From: S010-25 sp964441285
GTDB taxonomy: Bacteria > Pseudomonadota > Gammaproteobacteria > SZUA-229
Assembly: GCA_964441285.1 (NCBI GenBank)
Contig: CAYTUK010000004.1
Span: 1-64,000, forward strand
Direction of reading: 5' to 3'
DNA length: 64,000 nt
Below, in pieces: positions 18,136 through 28,219 of this stretch. The notes under the pieces were generated by a model. It saw nothing but the letters and a program-made list of their open reading frames with translations. It made no database searches and had not been told where the DNA came from. How positions within the stretch are numbered: position 1 is the stretch's first letter; every line of letters begins with the position of its first letter. Position numbers and translations under genes: made by a program.

Positions 18136-19419
18136 ATGAATGCAAACGTCCAGCCGCCAGAAATAAATATTGAAAAGTATATGCTTGATGTCGGTAGACG
18201 CGCGCGCATTGCATCGCGTGAAATCGGACGGGCTGAAACCGGCGTTAAAAATCGGGTGCTTACAGAAATTGCCTCGTTGATTGAAACTCAGGTCGAAAAA
18301 CTGGTGCAGGCGAACCAGCTTGATCTGAATGCGGGTAAGGTCAAAGGGCTCAGTGCCGCATTGTTAGATCGACTGGAATTAACCCCGGCGCGCATTACTG
18401 CAATGGCTGAAGGTTTGCGTCAGGTTGCGAGCCTGCCTGACCCAGTTGGCGGTATAACTGATCTGGCGTACCAGCCATCCGGCATACAGGTTGGGCACAT
18501 GCGTGTGCCACTGGGTGTTATTGGCATTATTTACGAATCTCGCCCCAATGTTACTGCCGATGCGGCTGCGTTGTGTCTTAAGTCGGGCAATGCAGTAATT
18601 TTACGTGGCGGTTCCGAAGCGCTACACTCAAATCAGGCGGTGGCTAGCTGCATTAAACAGGGGCTTGAAGCAGCGGGCTTGTCTGCGGATGTGGTACAGG
18701 TGGTTGAAACCACTGACCGCGCCGCAGTCGGTGAATTGCTGCGGATGAAAACCTGTGTGGATGTAATTATCCCTCGTGGTGGTAAAGGTTTAATTGAACG
18801 GATTAGTAATGAATCACTGGTTCCGGTAATTAAGCATCTTGACGGCATCTGTCATGTATATATTGATAGTGATGCGGATGTTAAAAAAGCGGTAAACGTG
18901 GCATTTAATGCCAAGACCCAGCGCTATGGCACCTGTAATACACTGGAAACACTGCTGGTTGCTGAGTCAATTGCCAGTTTGATATTGCCCGATCTTTGTG
19001 CCCGTTATGTGGCAGAAGGCGTGGAATTAAGAGGTTGTGAACGCAGTAGAAAAGTGTATGCGAAAATGCAGCCTGCGACTGAACAGGACTGGGATACGGA
19101 GTACCTTGCGCCCATTTTATCAATAAAAATAATTGATGATATAAGGAGTGCCATCAATTTTATTAATACGCATAGCTCACAGCATACGGAGTCAATTATT
19201 ACTGAAAATTACACCAACGCACGCCAGTTCTTGCGTGAAGTTGATTCCAGCTCGGTAATGGTGAATGCCTCCACCCGGTTTGCGGATGGTTTTGAGTATG
19301 GCCTGGGCGCTGAAATTGGTATCAGTACCGATAAGCTGCATGTACGAGGTCCGGTTGGACTGGAAGGACTGACCAGCCAGAAATTTGTGGTGCTTGGGGA
19401 CGGGCATATTAGAAGCTAA
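18136..19419 (+). CDS. proA: Gamma-glutamyl phosphate reductase
   Basis: NADPH-dependent enzyme reducing gamma-glutamyl phosphate to glutamate semialdehyde in proline synthesis. It is an aldehyde-dehydrogenase-fold protein with catalytic Cys267 in YGTCNTLET, the IYESRPNVTADAAALCLKSGN segment (split here as IYESRPNVTAD and ALCLKSGN), and ASTRFADGFEYGLGAEIGIST near the C-terminus. At 427 residues it is slightly longer than the E. coli protein because of an N-terminal extension of about ten residues. No proB lies in the window. It precedes nadD by 83 bp. Confidence 0.97.
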   Translation: MNANVQPPEINIEKYMLDVGRRARIASREIGRAETGVKNRVLTEIASLIETQVEKLVQANQLDLNAGKVKGLSAALLDRLELTPARITAMAEGLRQVASLPDPVGGITDLAYQPSGIQVGHMRVPLGVIGIIYESRPNVTADAAALCLKSGNAVILRGGSEALHSNQAVASCIKQGLEAAGLSADVVQVVETTDRAAVGELLRMKTCVDVIIPRGGKGLIERISNESLVPVIKHLDGICHVYIDSDADVKKAVNVAFNAKTQRYGTCNTLETLLVAESIASLILPDLCARYVAEGVELRGCERSRKVYAKMQPATEQDWDTEYLAPILSIKIIDDIRSAINFINTHSSQHTESIITENYTNARQFLREVDSSSVMVNASTRFADGFEYGLGAEIGISTDKLHVRGPVGLEGLTSQKFVVLGDGHIRS

Positions 19420-19502
19420 ACAGTGATAAAATTTAATTGTTTCAGTATCAGTATCGTGAAGAGAGTGGTTTATCAATACAATCTTGACCGACCACCGGCT
19501 TA

Positions 19503-20156
19503 ATGATCGGTATTTTTGGAGGCACCTTCGACCCAGTTCATTATGGCCACTTAAAACCGGCACAGGCTGTTTTGCAGGCGTTGGGGCTTTCTCACATTCG
19601 GTTCATTCCCAATCGGATTCCGCCTCACCGCCAACAGCCCTGGTTATCTGTTAAACAAAGGCTGATCTTATTAGACCTGGCATTACAGGATTATGCCGAA
19701 TTTATTCTTGATCAGTGTGAACTAAACCGTGATGGTCCGTCTTATATGGTGGATACACTGCAAACGCTCAAACAGACATTTGTGAGCGAATCGCTCTGCC
19801 TTATTCTGGGGCTGGATGCTTTTATCGGGTTTGATGCCTGGTATCGGTGGCAGGATATTTTGCAGTTATGCCATCTGGTTATTACACCACGTCCGGGGGT
19901 TGAGTGGCCGACAGGTAAAATAAGTGAGCAACTCGGAGCAAGAATCACCGATGATGCAAAGTTGTTAGAAACCGAAGCAACGGGACGAATCCTGTTACAA
20001 TCTGTGCCACAATTGGCGATTTCATCAACAGAGATAAGGCAATGCCTGCAACAGGGTCGGTTGGTGCAGGCATTGCCCGCGCAGGATGCGTCAATAAATA
20101 AGTTAATGCCGCCAAAGGTTTATCAACAATTAATGAGGTTTTCTCAGTATGACTGA
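19503..20156 (+). CDS. nadD: Nicotinate-nucleotide adenylyltransferase
   Basis: Adenylates nicotinate mononucleotide to NaAD in NAD synthesis. The nucleotidyltransferase motif GGTFDPVHYGHL places HxGH at His13-Tyr-Gly-His16. The C-terminal SSTEIRQCL motif (about residues 177-185) is the ISSTxIR signature. The 217-residue length is normal. Its 3' end overlaps the start of rsfS by 8 bp, so the two are coupled, which is the standard nadD-rsfS arrangement. Confidence 0.97.
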   Translation: MIGIFGGTFDPVHYGHLKPAQAVLQALGLSHIRFIPNRIPPHRQQPWLSVKQRLILLDLALQDYAEFILDQCELNRDGPSYMVDTLQTLKQTFVSESLCLILGLDAFIGFDAWYRWQDILQLCHLVITPRPGVEWPTGKISEQLGARITDDAKLLETEATGRILLQSVPQLAISSTEIRQCLQQGRLVQALPAQDASINKLMPPKVYQQLMRFSQYD

Positions 20157-20493
20157 AATGGGTTTAAAAACCATCGCTATCTGTGCGCTGACAGAAGTGA
20201 AGGCCGAAGATATAATATCAATGGATGTAAAAGATAAAGCGTCATTTACTGACTGGATAATTGTTGCCAGTGGTACCTCCAGTCGCCATGTTAAATCGAT
20301 TGCGAATAACGTGGTGGTTGAAGCTAAGCAAGCGGGTGTCCAGCCCTTAGGTGTTGAGGGCGACGATACGGGGGAATGGGTGCTGGTAGATTTGGGGGAT
20401 GTAATTGTGCATGTGATGCAAAAAGACGTTCGCCAGTTTTATGATCTGGAAAGTCTCTGGCAGCTAGACACTAGCCGTCGTGAGGAAGCTTAG
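20149..20493 (+). CDS. rsfS: Ribosomal silencing factor RsfS
   Basis: Binds ribosomal protein L14 and blocks subunit joining in starvation or stationary phase. The conserved segments are DKASFTDWIIVASGTSSRHVKSIAN (read here as DKASFTDWI then ASGTSSRHV) and GEWVLVDLGDVIVHVMQ. The length of 114 is normal. The ATG overlaps nadD by 8 bp, and rlmH follows 39 bp later. Confidence 0.96.
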   Translation: MTEMGLKTIAICALTEVKAEDIISMDVKDKASFTDWIIVASGTSSRHVKSIANNVVVEAKQAGVQPLGVEGDDTGEWVLVDLGDVIVHVMQKDVRQFYDLESLWQLDTSRREEA

Positions 20494-20532
20494 GTCTCAC
20501 CGGAACGAATGTAAGGAAGAAAGGGAAATCAT

Positions 20533-21003
20533 TTGCGGATACATTTAATCGCTATCGGGCATAAAATGCCTGCCTGGGTTGATCTTGCCTGTGAGGATTA
20601 TGGTCGTCGCCTGCCTGCTGAAATTCGTCTTGATACTATTTTATTGCCTTTAATGAAACGGGGCAAGAACCCTGACCTGGCCCGTATTAAACGTGACGAA
20701 AGCCGGAAGCTACTTACTGCGGTGCCAAAAAATTCTACTATTGTCGTACTGGATGTACTGGGGCTATCTCTATCGACACCAAAGCTATCTAAAATGCTGG
20801 CTAACTGGATGCAGCAGGGTCAGGATGTATCACTCATTATCGGCGGCCCAGATGGGGTCTCGGACGAATTGCTTGGATTGGCAAAGCTTAAAATTTCACT
20901 GTCTGCACTCACTTTTCCGCACACGCTCATTCGTGTCATGCTAATGGAACAATTGTACCGGGCGTGGACAATTTTGAATAATCACCCTTATCACCGAGCA
21001 TAA
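20533..21003 (+). CDS. rlmH: 23S rRNA pseudouridine(1915) N3-methyltransferase
   Basis: SPOUT-class methyltransferase acting on pseudouridine 1915 in helix 69 of 23S rRNA. The trefoil-knot signatures IIGGPDGVSDELL (about 97-109) and the C-terminal FPHTLIRVMLMEQLYRA and NHPYHR are all present. The start is TTG 20533, preceded by AGGAAGAAAGGGA; no ATG would retain the N-terminal RIHLIAIGHKMPAW strand. 156 residues. It follows rsfS, as in most proteobacteria. Confidence 0.97.
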   Translation: MRIHLIAIGHKMPAWVDLACEDYGRRLPAEIRLDTILLPLMKRGKNPDLARIKRDESRKLLTAVPKNSTIVVLDVLGLSLSTPKLSKMLANWMQQGQDVSLIIGGPDGVSDELLGLAKLKISLSALTFPHTLIRVMLMEQLYRAWTILNNHPYHRA

Positions 21004-21033
21004 TAGTGTCCCGCTCGCTGTAAAGATAATATT

Positions 21034-21648
21034 ATGACGGATACTCAAATCGTACTTGCTTCAGCTTCACCGCGACGGCGTGAGCTGTTGGAACAAATTG
21101 GGATAACCAGTATTGTCCATGCGGTTGACCTTGATGAAAGTGTTTTAGCTGAGGAAGTGGCAGAAAATTATGTACAACGTCTAGCACTGGCGAAAGCGAA
21201 ACAGGCCTACCAGGAGATCGTTCTGGATGCGAATGTTTCTAACCCGTCACCCATCGTCGTTTTAGGGAGTGATACTACGGTAGTAGTTGATGGAGAAATA
21301 CTGGGCAAACCGAATAATTCGACCCATGCCTGCGAGATATTGGCTAAACTTTCAGCCAGGGCACATTTTGTTTATACCGCCGTGGCACTGATGACTGAAG
21401 TGGACGTGTTACAGGGGCTAAGCTGCAGTGAAGTGTGTTTTACCAGGCTAACACGACAGCGTATTGAACAATATGTGGCAACAGGAGAGCCGATGGGTAA
21501 AGCCGGTGCTTACGCCATACAGGGGCGGGCGGCACAGTTTGTGAAATCCATTCATGGTAGTTACTCTGGTGTGATGGGTTTGCCTCTCTATGAAACCACA
21601 GAATTATTATTACGTGGAAACATTAATCCACTAATACTCACCCATTAA
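21034..21648 (+). CDS. maf: Maf-family nucleoside triphosphate pyrophosphatase
   Basis: House-cleaning pyrophosphatase of the Maf/Ham1 superfamily, likely acting on dTTP/UTP or modified nucleotides. The substrate-binding motif is ASASPRRRELLEQIG (8-22). The conserved VLGSDTTVVVDGEILGKP and AGAYAIQGRAAQFV segments follow. The length of 204 is normal. It lies directly before rng, a common arrangement (yhdE-rng). Substrate preference within the family cannot be fixed by eye. Confidence 0.93.
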   Translation: MTDTQIVLASASPRRRELLEQIGITSIVHAVDLDESVLAEEVAENYVQRLALAKAKQAYQEIVLDANVSNPSPIVVLGSDTTVVVDGEILGKPNNSTHACEILAKLSARAHFVYTAVALMTEVDVLQGLSCSEVCFTRLTRQRIEQYVATGEPMGKAGAYAIQGRAAQFVKSIHGSYSGVMGLPLYETTELLLRGNINPLILTH

Positions 21649-21705
21649 TTTAATCGTCATACTACTGAATTGTAATTCAATAGCAGATAAACAGGTTTAA
21701 GCATT

Positions 21706-23166
21706 GTGAACAGAGCACTAAGTAAGGAAATATTAATTAACATTACACCGCAGGAGACCCGCGTTGCCTTTCTTGAAAATGGCATGTTGCACGAACTGTA
21801 TATTGAACGTAATCGCAGTCGTGGATTAGTCGGTAATGTCTATAAAGGCAGAGTGGTGCGTGTGTTACCCGGTATGGAAGCTGCTTTTGTCGAAATAGGG
21901 CTGGAAAAAGCCGCATTTTTACACGTTTCCGATGTCACAGTAAAAACGGAAAGTCATACCATGCCGCATATTGGTCAGGTATTGCATGAAGGTCAGACGG
22001 TATTGGTGCAGGTTATTAAAGATCAGCTAGGAACCAAGGGCGCACGTTTAACCTCGAATATTACCATTCCTTCTCGTTATCTGGTTTTTATGCCCTATAG
22101 CGATAATATTGGTGTATCAACTCGCATAGAAAGTGAAGAAGATCGTGATCGCTTGCGAAATATGGTGCTGGCGCAAGAACATAGAAATAAAGAAGCAGGT
22201 TATATTTTGCGTACTGCGGCAGAAGTTGCTGATGAAAAGGCCATTGCCAGCGACATTAAATACCTGAATCGTTTATGGGAAAACCTGAATAATTCTGACG
22301 CTATAGAGGTTGGTAATGTGGTGCATAAAGATCTGCCACTTTATTTACGTGTATTGCGTGATATGGTGGATGAAGGACTCGAAGTTATACGTGTTGATTC
22401 ACGGGAAACATTCAAAATTATGCAGGAGTTTGCCGAAAAATATGTGCCTGAAGTCGTTGAGTTTATCGAGCACTACCCTGGTGAGCGTCCAATTTTTGAT
22501 TTACACGGTGTAGAAGATGAAATTCAGAAAAGCCTCGAACGTAAAGTTCAACTTAAATCAGGTGGGTATCTGATTATTGATCAGACTGAAGCGATGACAA
22601 CCATTGATGTTAACACCGGGGCTTATGTTGGTAGCAGAAACCTGGAAGAAACGATTTTTAAAACTAATCTTGAAGCGGCACAGGCTATCGCCAGACAGCT
22701 AAGATTAAGGAATCTGGGTGGTATTGTCATTCTGGACTTTATTGATATGCTTGAAGAAGAACACAAACGCCAGGTTTTGCGCGCACTGGAAAAAGCCCTG
22801 GAAAGAGATCATGCTCGAACCAGTATTTGTCAGGTGTCTTCGTTGGGTCTGGTCGAAATGACACGCAAACGAACCCGTGAAAGTCTGGAGCATGTATTGT
22901 GCGGAACCTGTCCTACCTGTAAAGGGCGGGGTACCATTAAAACAGCTGAAACGGTATGTTATGAGATTTTTAGAGAAATTCTGCGCGAAGCCAGACAGTT
23001 TGATGCAAAGGAACTACTAGTGCTTGCGGCTCAGGATGTGGTGGACATGCTGGTTGATGAAGAATCGAGCAGTCTTGCTGAACTGGTCGATTTTATCGGT
23101 ATCCCGATTAAATTTCAGGTTGAAGCGCTGTTTACCCAGGAACAGTATGATGTCGTGATTCTATAA
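21706..23166 (+). CDS. rng: Ribonuclease G
   Basis: Endoribonuclease of the RNase E/G family that matures the 16S rRNA 5' end and degrades some mRNAs. It has an N-terminal S1 domain (about 39-125). The catalytic metal-binding aspartates are Asp301 (TIDVNTG) and Asp344 (ILDFIDM), and the zinc-link CPTC is at 402-405. There is no C-terminal scaffold, so it is RNase G rather than RNase E. The start is GTG 21706. 486 residues. It is followed by yhdP, the conserved maf-rng-yhdP order. Confidence 0.97.
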   Translation: MNRALSKEILINITPQETRVAFLENGMLHELYIERNRSRGLVGNVYKGRVVRVLPGMEAAFVEIGLEKAAFLHVSDVTVKTESHTMPHIGQVLHEGQTVLVQVIKDQLGTKGARLTSNITIPSRYLVFMPYSDNIGVSTRIESEEDRDRLRNMVLAQEHRNKEAGYILRTAAEVADEKAIASDIKYLNRLWENLNNSDAIEVGNVVHKDLPLYLRVLRDMVDEGLEVIRVDSRETFKIMQEFAEKYVPEVVEFIEHYPGERPIFDLHGVEDEIQKSLERKVQLKSGGYLIIDQTEAMTTIDVNTGAYVGSRNLEETIFKTNLEAAQAIARQLRLRNLGGIVILDFIDMLEEEHKRQVLRALEKALERDHARTSICQVSSLGLVEMTRKRTRESLEHVLCGTCPTCKGRGTIKTAETVCYEIFREILREARQFDAKELLVLAAQDVVDMLVDEESSSLAELVDFIGIPIKFQVEALFTQEQYDVVIL

Positions 23167-23210
23167 ATTAGCCAGTCAACAATGATAAATAAAAGTTATT
23201 AGTTAAAACT

Positions 23211-26200
23211 ATGATACGTTGGTTACTGCGGTTTCGACTTTGTGTAATTGTCAGTCTGGCGGTTATATTAATACTTGCGGCCATTGCGTTTAGTCTGGTT
23301 CGTGCTGTACTTCCCCATGCCACCGGTTATAAAGCCAAAATAGAAGCTGAATTAAGTCAACAAATTGGTCTGCCGGTTCATGTTGAGGGTATTGATGCAG
23401 ACATGCACTGGTTTTCACCGCGTTTAAAATTGTTGCAGGTGTCTGTTTATAATGCAACAAATAAAGTCCCTTTATTCCATTTTAAAAAAATATTATTTGA
23501 ACTGGACACGTTTCGCAGCCTGCTTCGTGGTGAACTTACAGTGGGTGAAATTAGCCTGGTTGGTGTTACTCTTTCAGTTGAAAAGCAGACCAGAAACCGC
23601 TGGCTGATTCAGGGAGTAGAGATTAAGAATAATCAATCAACAGGTATGGCAGAAAAATTACTGTATACCTTGCAACATGCAAATTATTCACTTTTAGACA
23701 GTAATATCTATTATCGTGATCTAACTAAAAACAAGCTGTCGCTAAATTTACTCGATGTTAATGTTAATGTTAAAAACTATCTGGATAATCATACGCTGGA
23801 CTTAAATATGAAGCTACCAGCGGGTTATGGTCAAGACCTGCATGTTGTCGCAGAACTGAAAGGAGTGCTGGATAAATCCATTAGTGGCAAGCTTTATATT
23901 AATGGCAGCGGCATAAACCTGAAGCAGTGGAAGCGATATTTTGACTGGTTGCCTGATTTCAGGTTGAGTGGTGTTGTTAGTAGTTCAGTCTGGCTAACAG
24001 TAAAAAATAACTTACTCACTAAAGTCGTCGCTCAGCTAACTGCAATGGATTTTTCAATTGCAAACAGCAAGGAAAAAATTTCGTCCTGGAAAGTTGATAA
24101 ACTTTCAACCTTGTTGCGGCTGAAGAAATTGAATAAACAGTGGCGTTTAAATATATCCAGTCTGGAAATGGAGCAGAAAGGAAAACCTTTGTGGCCAGAA
24201 CCAGTGAATATTATTGCTGGTATTGACGGTAATAATCTGTTTTTTAATGCAGACTTTTTACGGTTGCAGGATATTTTGAAAATTGCAAATATTATTGCTG
24301 CGGACAGTAAGCCGTTAAAAGTAATCGCCGGGCTGAAACCCGTTGGGGATATTTATAATCTCCAACTAATGTACTCAGGGAGTAATGCTGGAAATACTCG
24401 GCTACAGGGTGATTTCGCTAATTTTGGTTTTAATCTGCAGCATGTACCTGTTGTAGTGGCTGGGTTGGGCGCCCGTATAAAATTTAATAAAAATAAAATT
24501 AATATCCAGTTTTTGTCACAGAATGTGACTATCACGTTAGCTAATTTATTTCGCCAGCCTTTGCTGGCAAAAGTACTGACAGGTAAGGGCGTTGTCCAGT
24601 TTTCAAAGCAATTTAAAAAGAATCATGCCTGGTCATTTTCTACACCATTATTGCACATAAAAAATGCACATATAGATACCTACTCGCGCTTATCGTTAAC
24701 TATGCCGCCAGTAATTACGGTAGTAAAATCAACATCTTATGCTTCGAAAAAGAAAGTCAATCCGAAAGTAGGAAAGTTGTTGGCGCAAGCGCAACAACAC
24801 CTGTTTATTGATATGCAAACAAGTTTTTATGATGCGTATACTAAATATACCTCCGTTTATTTACCCGTGGGAATAATGCAGCCAGCTTTAGTTAACTGGC
24901 TGGATAATTCAATTCGTGGCGGGTATACCGAAGCAGGCAGTTTTATTTTACATGGTAATGCGGATGATTTTCCTTATGCTGATGGTAGTGGCGTGATGGA
25001 GATTTTATTTCACCCGGTAAACATTAATCTAAAATTTCTCCATAACTGGCCTGCAATTTCAAATTTATCCGCAAATATAAAATTTTATAATCAAAGCATG
25101 TCGATTTATGATGGCATTGGAAATACCAGTAATGGTTACATATCAAATGTCAGTGCAAGTATCCCTGACTTAGAGAAACCTCAGTTAAAAGTAAAGGCAA
25201 AAATTGTTTCTTCAATAAAAAATTTACAGCACTATATAACGCACTCTCCACTGGAGGCTTCTCTTGGTAAAACATTTAGAATCTTTAAGTTTAAGGGAGA
25301 GACGCTGTTAGATCTTTCCTTAAATATCCCGTTATATGCTGATGTTGTAACGCCTTCATATAAGGGTGATCTGAGGTTAAATCATGTAAGCTGGTATTAC
25401 CCTGAACTGGCATATTCACTTAAAAACGTCAATGGGAATTTCCATTTTACTAAAAATAGTATTACCGCAACACGAGTGCGTGCATTAATCGATGGCCGCC
25501 CTGTTCTTTTGTCTGCCCACACCATTAAGAAAAACACCAATCCAGAAGTTATATTTAAAATACATGGCCCTATTAATATAGATACCTTGCTGAAGACATA
25601 TAAATGGGTACCGAAAAACTGGTTGACAGGCGTATCACCCTGGGATATATCTGTGTTTGTCCCATTTCATCCAAAAAAATATCTAGTGCATGTCAATGCA
25701 GAATCAACATTAAAAGGTGTTTCTATTAAGGTTTCAGATGCGGTAAGTAAACTGGAAAAACAGGTAATACCCGTGTCCATTGCATTGGATGTTATGGCTA
25801 AGGATAAATTAAGGATTAAGCTTAAAAGTAAGAAAATCATCTCATTATCTGTGCTGAAAGATAGCGCTGGATTAATTACATTTTCTGTGAGTTCACCGAT
25901 GGTTATCGGTAAGGGCGATTTTGTCGAAGGACTGGATAAACAGACAAAGGTTAATTTAAATCTGGATAAATTAGATTTATATGCACTGCTAAAATCTAAA
26001 GCCAATAAACAGGTAAGTGGAAGAATTCGACCAACAGATTTCCCACCCCTGAACTGGCAGATAAAAACTTTATTGTGGAATGGCTGGACGTTTAATAACA
26101 TTTTTTTAAAAACGAGCAGGCAACAGCACGGCATGGTAATAAATAAGCTTAAATTAACGGGGCCAGCGATGACACTGGATGCTAAGGGAAGTTGGTTATC

Positions 26201-26882
26201 CAATTGGCGCTATAAAAATAAAACGGTTTTTTCCGGCAATATTCATAGTGATAATATGGGGACTACTTTAGCCGGGTTAGGTTTTGAAAAAAGTATTGAA
26301 AAAAGTAAGCTGGATGCAAGATTTAATGCAAGTTGGCAAGCAGAGCCTTATTCATTATTGTGGAAAAATGTAACAGGTAAAACAACATTTAATCTTAAAA
26401 ATGGCACTATTCCAAATGTGAATCCTGGTGCTGGTGGGCGTTTACTCGGTTTAATGAATGTTTTTCAACTAACGAATCGTTTGGCATTAAATTTCAAGGA
26501 TGTCTATAAAAAGGGTTTTTCCTTCGATAAAATAGCTGGCGAACTTGATTTTGTTAATGGTGAAGGTACGCTTAAGAACTTCGATATCAAAGCTCCATCG
26601 GCAGATATTAATATGTTTGGTGATATTGGTTTGGTCAAGCACAACTATAATTTACTTATGCGTGTTAAACCACATTCTAATGGTATTGCTTTTGCTGGCG
26701 GAGCGTTGCTTGGCGGTGTTGCAGTTGGTGCAGGGTTAGCTTTAATTCAAAAAATATTTAATATTAATCTTATTGGTGATGACGTGTATACTATTACTGG
26801 GACATGGGATAAACCTGAAATAAAAAAAATAACCCAGAAAAGCGATACGAATAATGAAAACACTGACGACTATTCGTTTTAA
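23211..26882 (+). CDS. yhdP: YhdP-type AsmA-like phospholipid-transport protein
   Basis: This 1223-residue AsmA-clan protein has one N-terminal membrane anchor (about 8-32) and a very long periplasmic beta-rich repeat body, including DUF3971 and the C-terminal AsmA_2 region (about 1060-1180, with GRLLGLMNVFQL and FSFDKIAGELDFVNGEGTL). YhdP-class proteins are bridge-like and move phospholipids between inner and outer membranes. The length is close to E. coli YhdP. A short secreted orphan begins inside its 3' end, overlapping by 29 bp. Position after rng supports orthology. Confidence 0.93.
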   Translation: MIRWLLRFRLCVIVSLAVILILAAIAFSLVRAVLPHATGYKAKIEAELSQQIGLPVHVEGIDADMHWFSPRLKLLQVSVYNATNKVPLFHFKKILFELDTFRSLLRGELTVGEISLVGVTLSVEKQTRNRWLIQGVEIKNNQSTGMAEKLLYTLQHANYSLLDSNIYYRDLTKNKLSLNLLDVNVNVKNYLDNHTLDLNMKLPAGYGQDLHVVAELKGVLDKSISGKLYINGSGINLKQWKRYFDWLPDFRLSGVVSSSVWLTVKNNLLTKVVAQLTAMDFSIANSKEKISSWKVDKLSTLLRLKKLNKQWRLNISSLEMEQKGKPLWPEPVNIIAGIDGNNLFFNADFLRLQDILKIANIIAADSKPLKVIAGLKPVGDIYNLQLMYSGSNAGNTRLQGDFANFGFNLQHVPVVVAGLGARIKFNKNKINIQFLSQNVTITLANLFRQPLLAKVLTGKGVVQFSKQFKKNHAWSFSTPLLHIKNAHIDTYSRLSLTMPPVITVVKSTSYASKKKVNPKVGKLLAQAQQHLFIDMQTSFYDAYTKYTSVYLPVGIMQPALVNWLDNSIRGGYTEAGSFILHGNADDFPYADGSGVMEILFHPVNINLKFLHNWPAISNLSANIKFYNQSMSIYDGIGNTSNGYISNVSASIPDLEKPQLKVKAKIVSSIKNLQHYITHSPLEASLGKTFRIFKFKGETLLDLSLNIPLYADVVTPSYKGDLRLNHVSWYYPELAYSLKNVNGNFHFTKNSITATRVRALIDGRPVLLSAHTIKKNTNPEVIFKIHGPINIDTLLKTYKWVPKNWLTGVSPWDISVFVPFHPKKYLVHVNAESTLKGVSIKVSDAVSKLEKQVIPVSIALDVMAKDKLRIKLKSKKIISLSVLKDSAGLITFSVSSPMVIGKGDFVEGLDKQTKVNLNLDKLDLYALLKSKANKQVSGRIRPTDFPPLNWQIKTLLWNGWTFNNIFLKTSRQQHGMVINKLKLTGPAMTLDAKGSWLSNWRYKNKTVFSGNIHSDNMGTTLAGLGFEKSIEKSKLDARFNASWQAEPYSLLWKNVTGKTTFNLKNGTIPNVNPGAGGRLLGLMNVFQLTNRLALNFKDVYKKGFSFDKIAGELDFVNGEGTLKNFDIKAPSADINMFGDIGLVKHNYNLLMRVKPHSNGIAFAGGALLGGVAVGAGLALIQKIFNINLIGDDVYTITGTWDKPEIKKITQKSDTNNENTDDYSF

Positions 26883-27255
26883 TTACTGTTTTTTTTTGCT
26901 ATCTATTATCACGCTTGTTTATCTACTTTCTGTTTCTGCTTCAGTTGCAGCGCCCGCAATGAATCAGCCTACAGCATGGCTATTAAACTCTGAGCAGTGG
27001 GAGTTAAATCGGACCGGCAATAGTATCGTTAAAATGCCAGTCTTAAATCAGGTCGTCACGCACTGGATTAAGCGCGTTAAAACAGAGCCAGGTGTAAAAA
27101 TTGAATTGCAGTATCCAGGCGGGGAAGATGGTGAAGTTTGGGTGCAGGAACTGGCGGACTGGCTGGTATCATTGGGCATCTCGTCAAGTCACATTTTAAT
27201 GCTGCCTGGTAGCCGCGCTGATGATGTTATTAAGCTATCAATTGTGTCGTCATAA
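26854..27255 (+). CDS. Small secreted protein of unknown function
   Basis: This 133-residue protein has a long hydrophobic N-terminus (about 8-32) ending at SVAAPA, read as a signal peptide with cleavage near residue 34. The mature part is about 100 residues, with a segment VKIELQYPGGEDGEVWVQELADWL followed by a short helix and VIKLSIV; this loosely suggests an alpha/beta domain of OmpA-like or similar fold. I do not recognise the family. The start codon lies within yhdP (29-bp overlap), so expression is probably coupled to that envelope lipid-transport gene. No motif fixes a function. Confidence 0.7.
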   Translation: MKTLTTIRFNYCFFLLSIITLVYLLSVSASVAAPAMNQPTAWLLNSEQWELNRTGNSIVKMPVLNQVVTHWIKRVKTEPGVKIELQYPGGEDGEVWVQELADWLVSLGISSSHILMLPGSRADDVIKLSIVSS

Positions 27256-27330
27256 AGTCGAACAGATGGATCTTCCCATAACTGATTATTTATACCGTTA
27301 TAGAAGTGCACTAATTGGAGAAGATAGTAC

Positions 27331-28155
27331 GTGAGTAAAGTTGCAGCAATACAAATGGCATCAGGCCCCAATGTGAAAGCAAACCTGGCTGAAGCAGAAA
27401 AGTTGATAAAAATAGCTGTTCAGCAACAGGCTGAGCTTATCGTTTTGCCCGAAAATTTTGCGATTATGGGTACCTCTGAAACGGATAAAGTAAAAATTGC
27501 CGAGACATATGGTTCAGGTTTGTTGCAGGACTTTTTAAGCGAGCAGGCAAAAAAACACCATATCTGGTTAGTCGGCGGCACGGTGCCATTAACTTCAAGC
27601 GATCCAGAAAAAATATCAGCAGCTTGCCTTCTCTATGGTGATCAAGGTGAAAGCATTGCGCGTTACGATAAAATTCATTTATTTGATGTCACCATTGAAG
27701 CAGCAAACGAAAGTTATATCGAATCAGAAACGATTAGTGCTGGGAATGAGGTAGTGGTGGTGGATACGCCATTTGGTAAGTTGGGGTTAGCAGTTTGTTA
27801 TGATTTACGGTTTCCTGAGCTCTTTCGTGTTATGGTTAATAAAGGCATGGAAATTTGCGTTTTACCTTCAGCATTTACCAGTCTGACAGGGAAGGTGCAC
27901 TGGGAGTCGCTGTTACGTGCTCGTGCGATAGAGAATCTATCTTATATTATTGCCGCTGATCAGGGCGGCTACCATGTTGGTGGCAGGGAAACGCATGGTG
28001 ACAGTATGGTGATTGATCCCTGGGGGCTAGTATTAAATCGATTACCCCACGGGACTGGCGTGATTGTTGCTGATCTGAACATGGCTAAACTAGAGCGTAC
28101 CCGCGAAATGTTTCCGGTACTCACGCATAAGCGCATTAGCTGTGAGTTTAATTAA
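27331..28155 (+). CDS. Carbon-nitrogen hydrolase (Nit1/YbeM-like, omega-amidase class)
   Basis: Nitrilase-superfamily amidase of 274 residues with the catalytic triad Glu41 (LPENF), Lys114 (YDKIHLFDV) and Cys156 (AVCYDLRFPEL). The DLRFPELFR and THGDSMVIDPWG patterns match the Nit1-type branch, whose members hydrolyse deaminated glutathione; omega-amidase or general aliphatic amidase activity is an alternative. The start is GTG 27331, with GGAG about 11 bp upstream. It follows rng-yhdP, as in many gammaproteobacteria where yhdP is followed by a nitrilase-type gene and tldD. Confidence 0.9.
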   Translation: MSKVAAIQMASGPNVKANLAEAEKLIKIAVQQQAELIVLPENFAIMGTSETDKVKIAETYGSGLLQDFLSEQAKKHHIWLVGGTVPLTSSDPEKISAACLLYGDQGESIARYDKIHLFDVTIEAANESYIESETISAGNEVVVVDTPFGKLGLAVCYDLRFPELFRVMVNKGMEICVLPSAFTSLTGKVHWESLLRARAIENLSYIIAADQGGYHVGGRETHGDSMVIDPWGLVLNRLPHGTGVIVADLNMAKLERTREMFPVLTHKRISCEFN

Positions 28156-28219
28156 GCTTGAATGAGCGGCTAATTTAATCTGCACAGGACTGGCAGCTTA
28201 AACAAAACTGGATCAAAAA

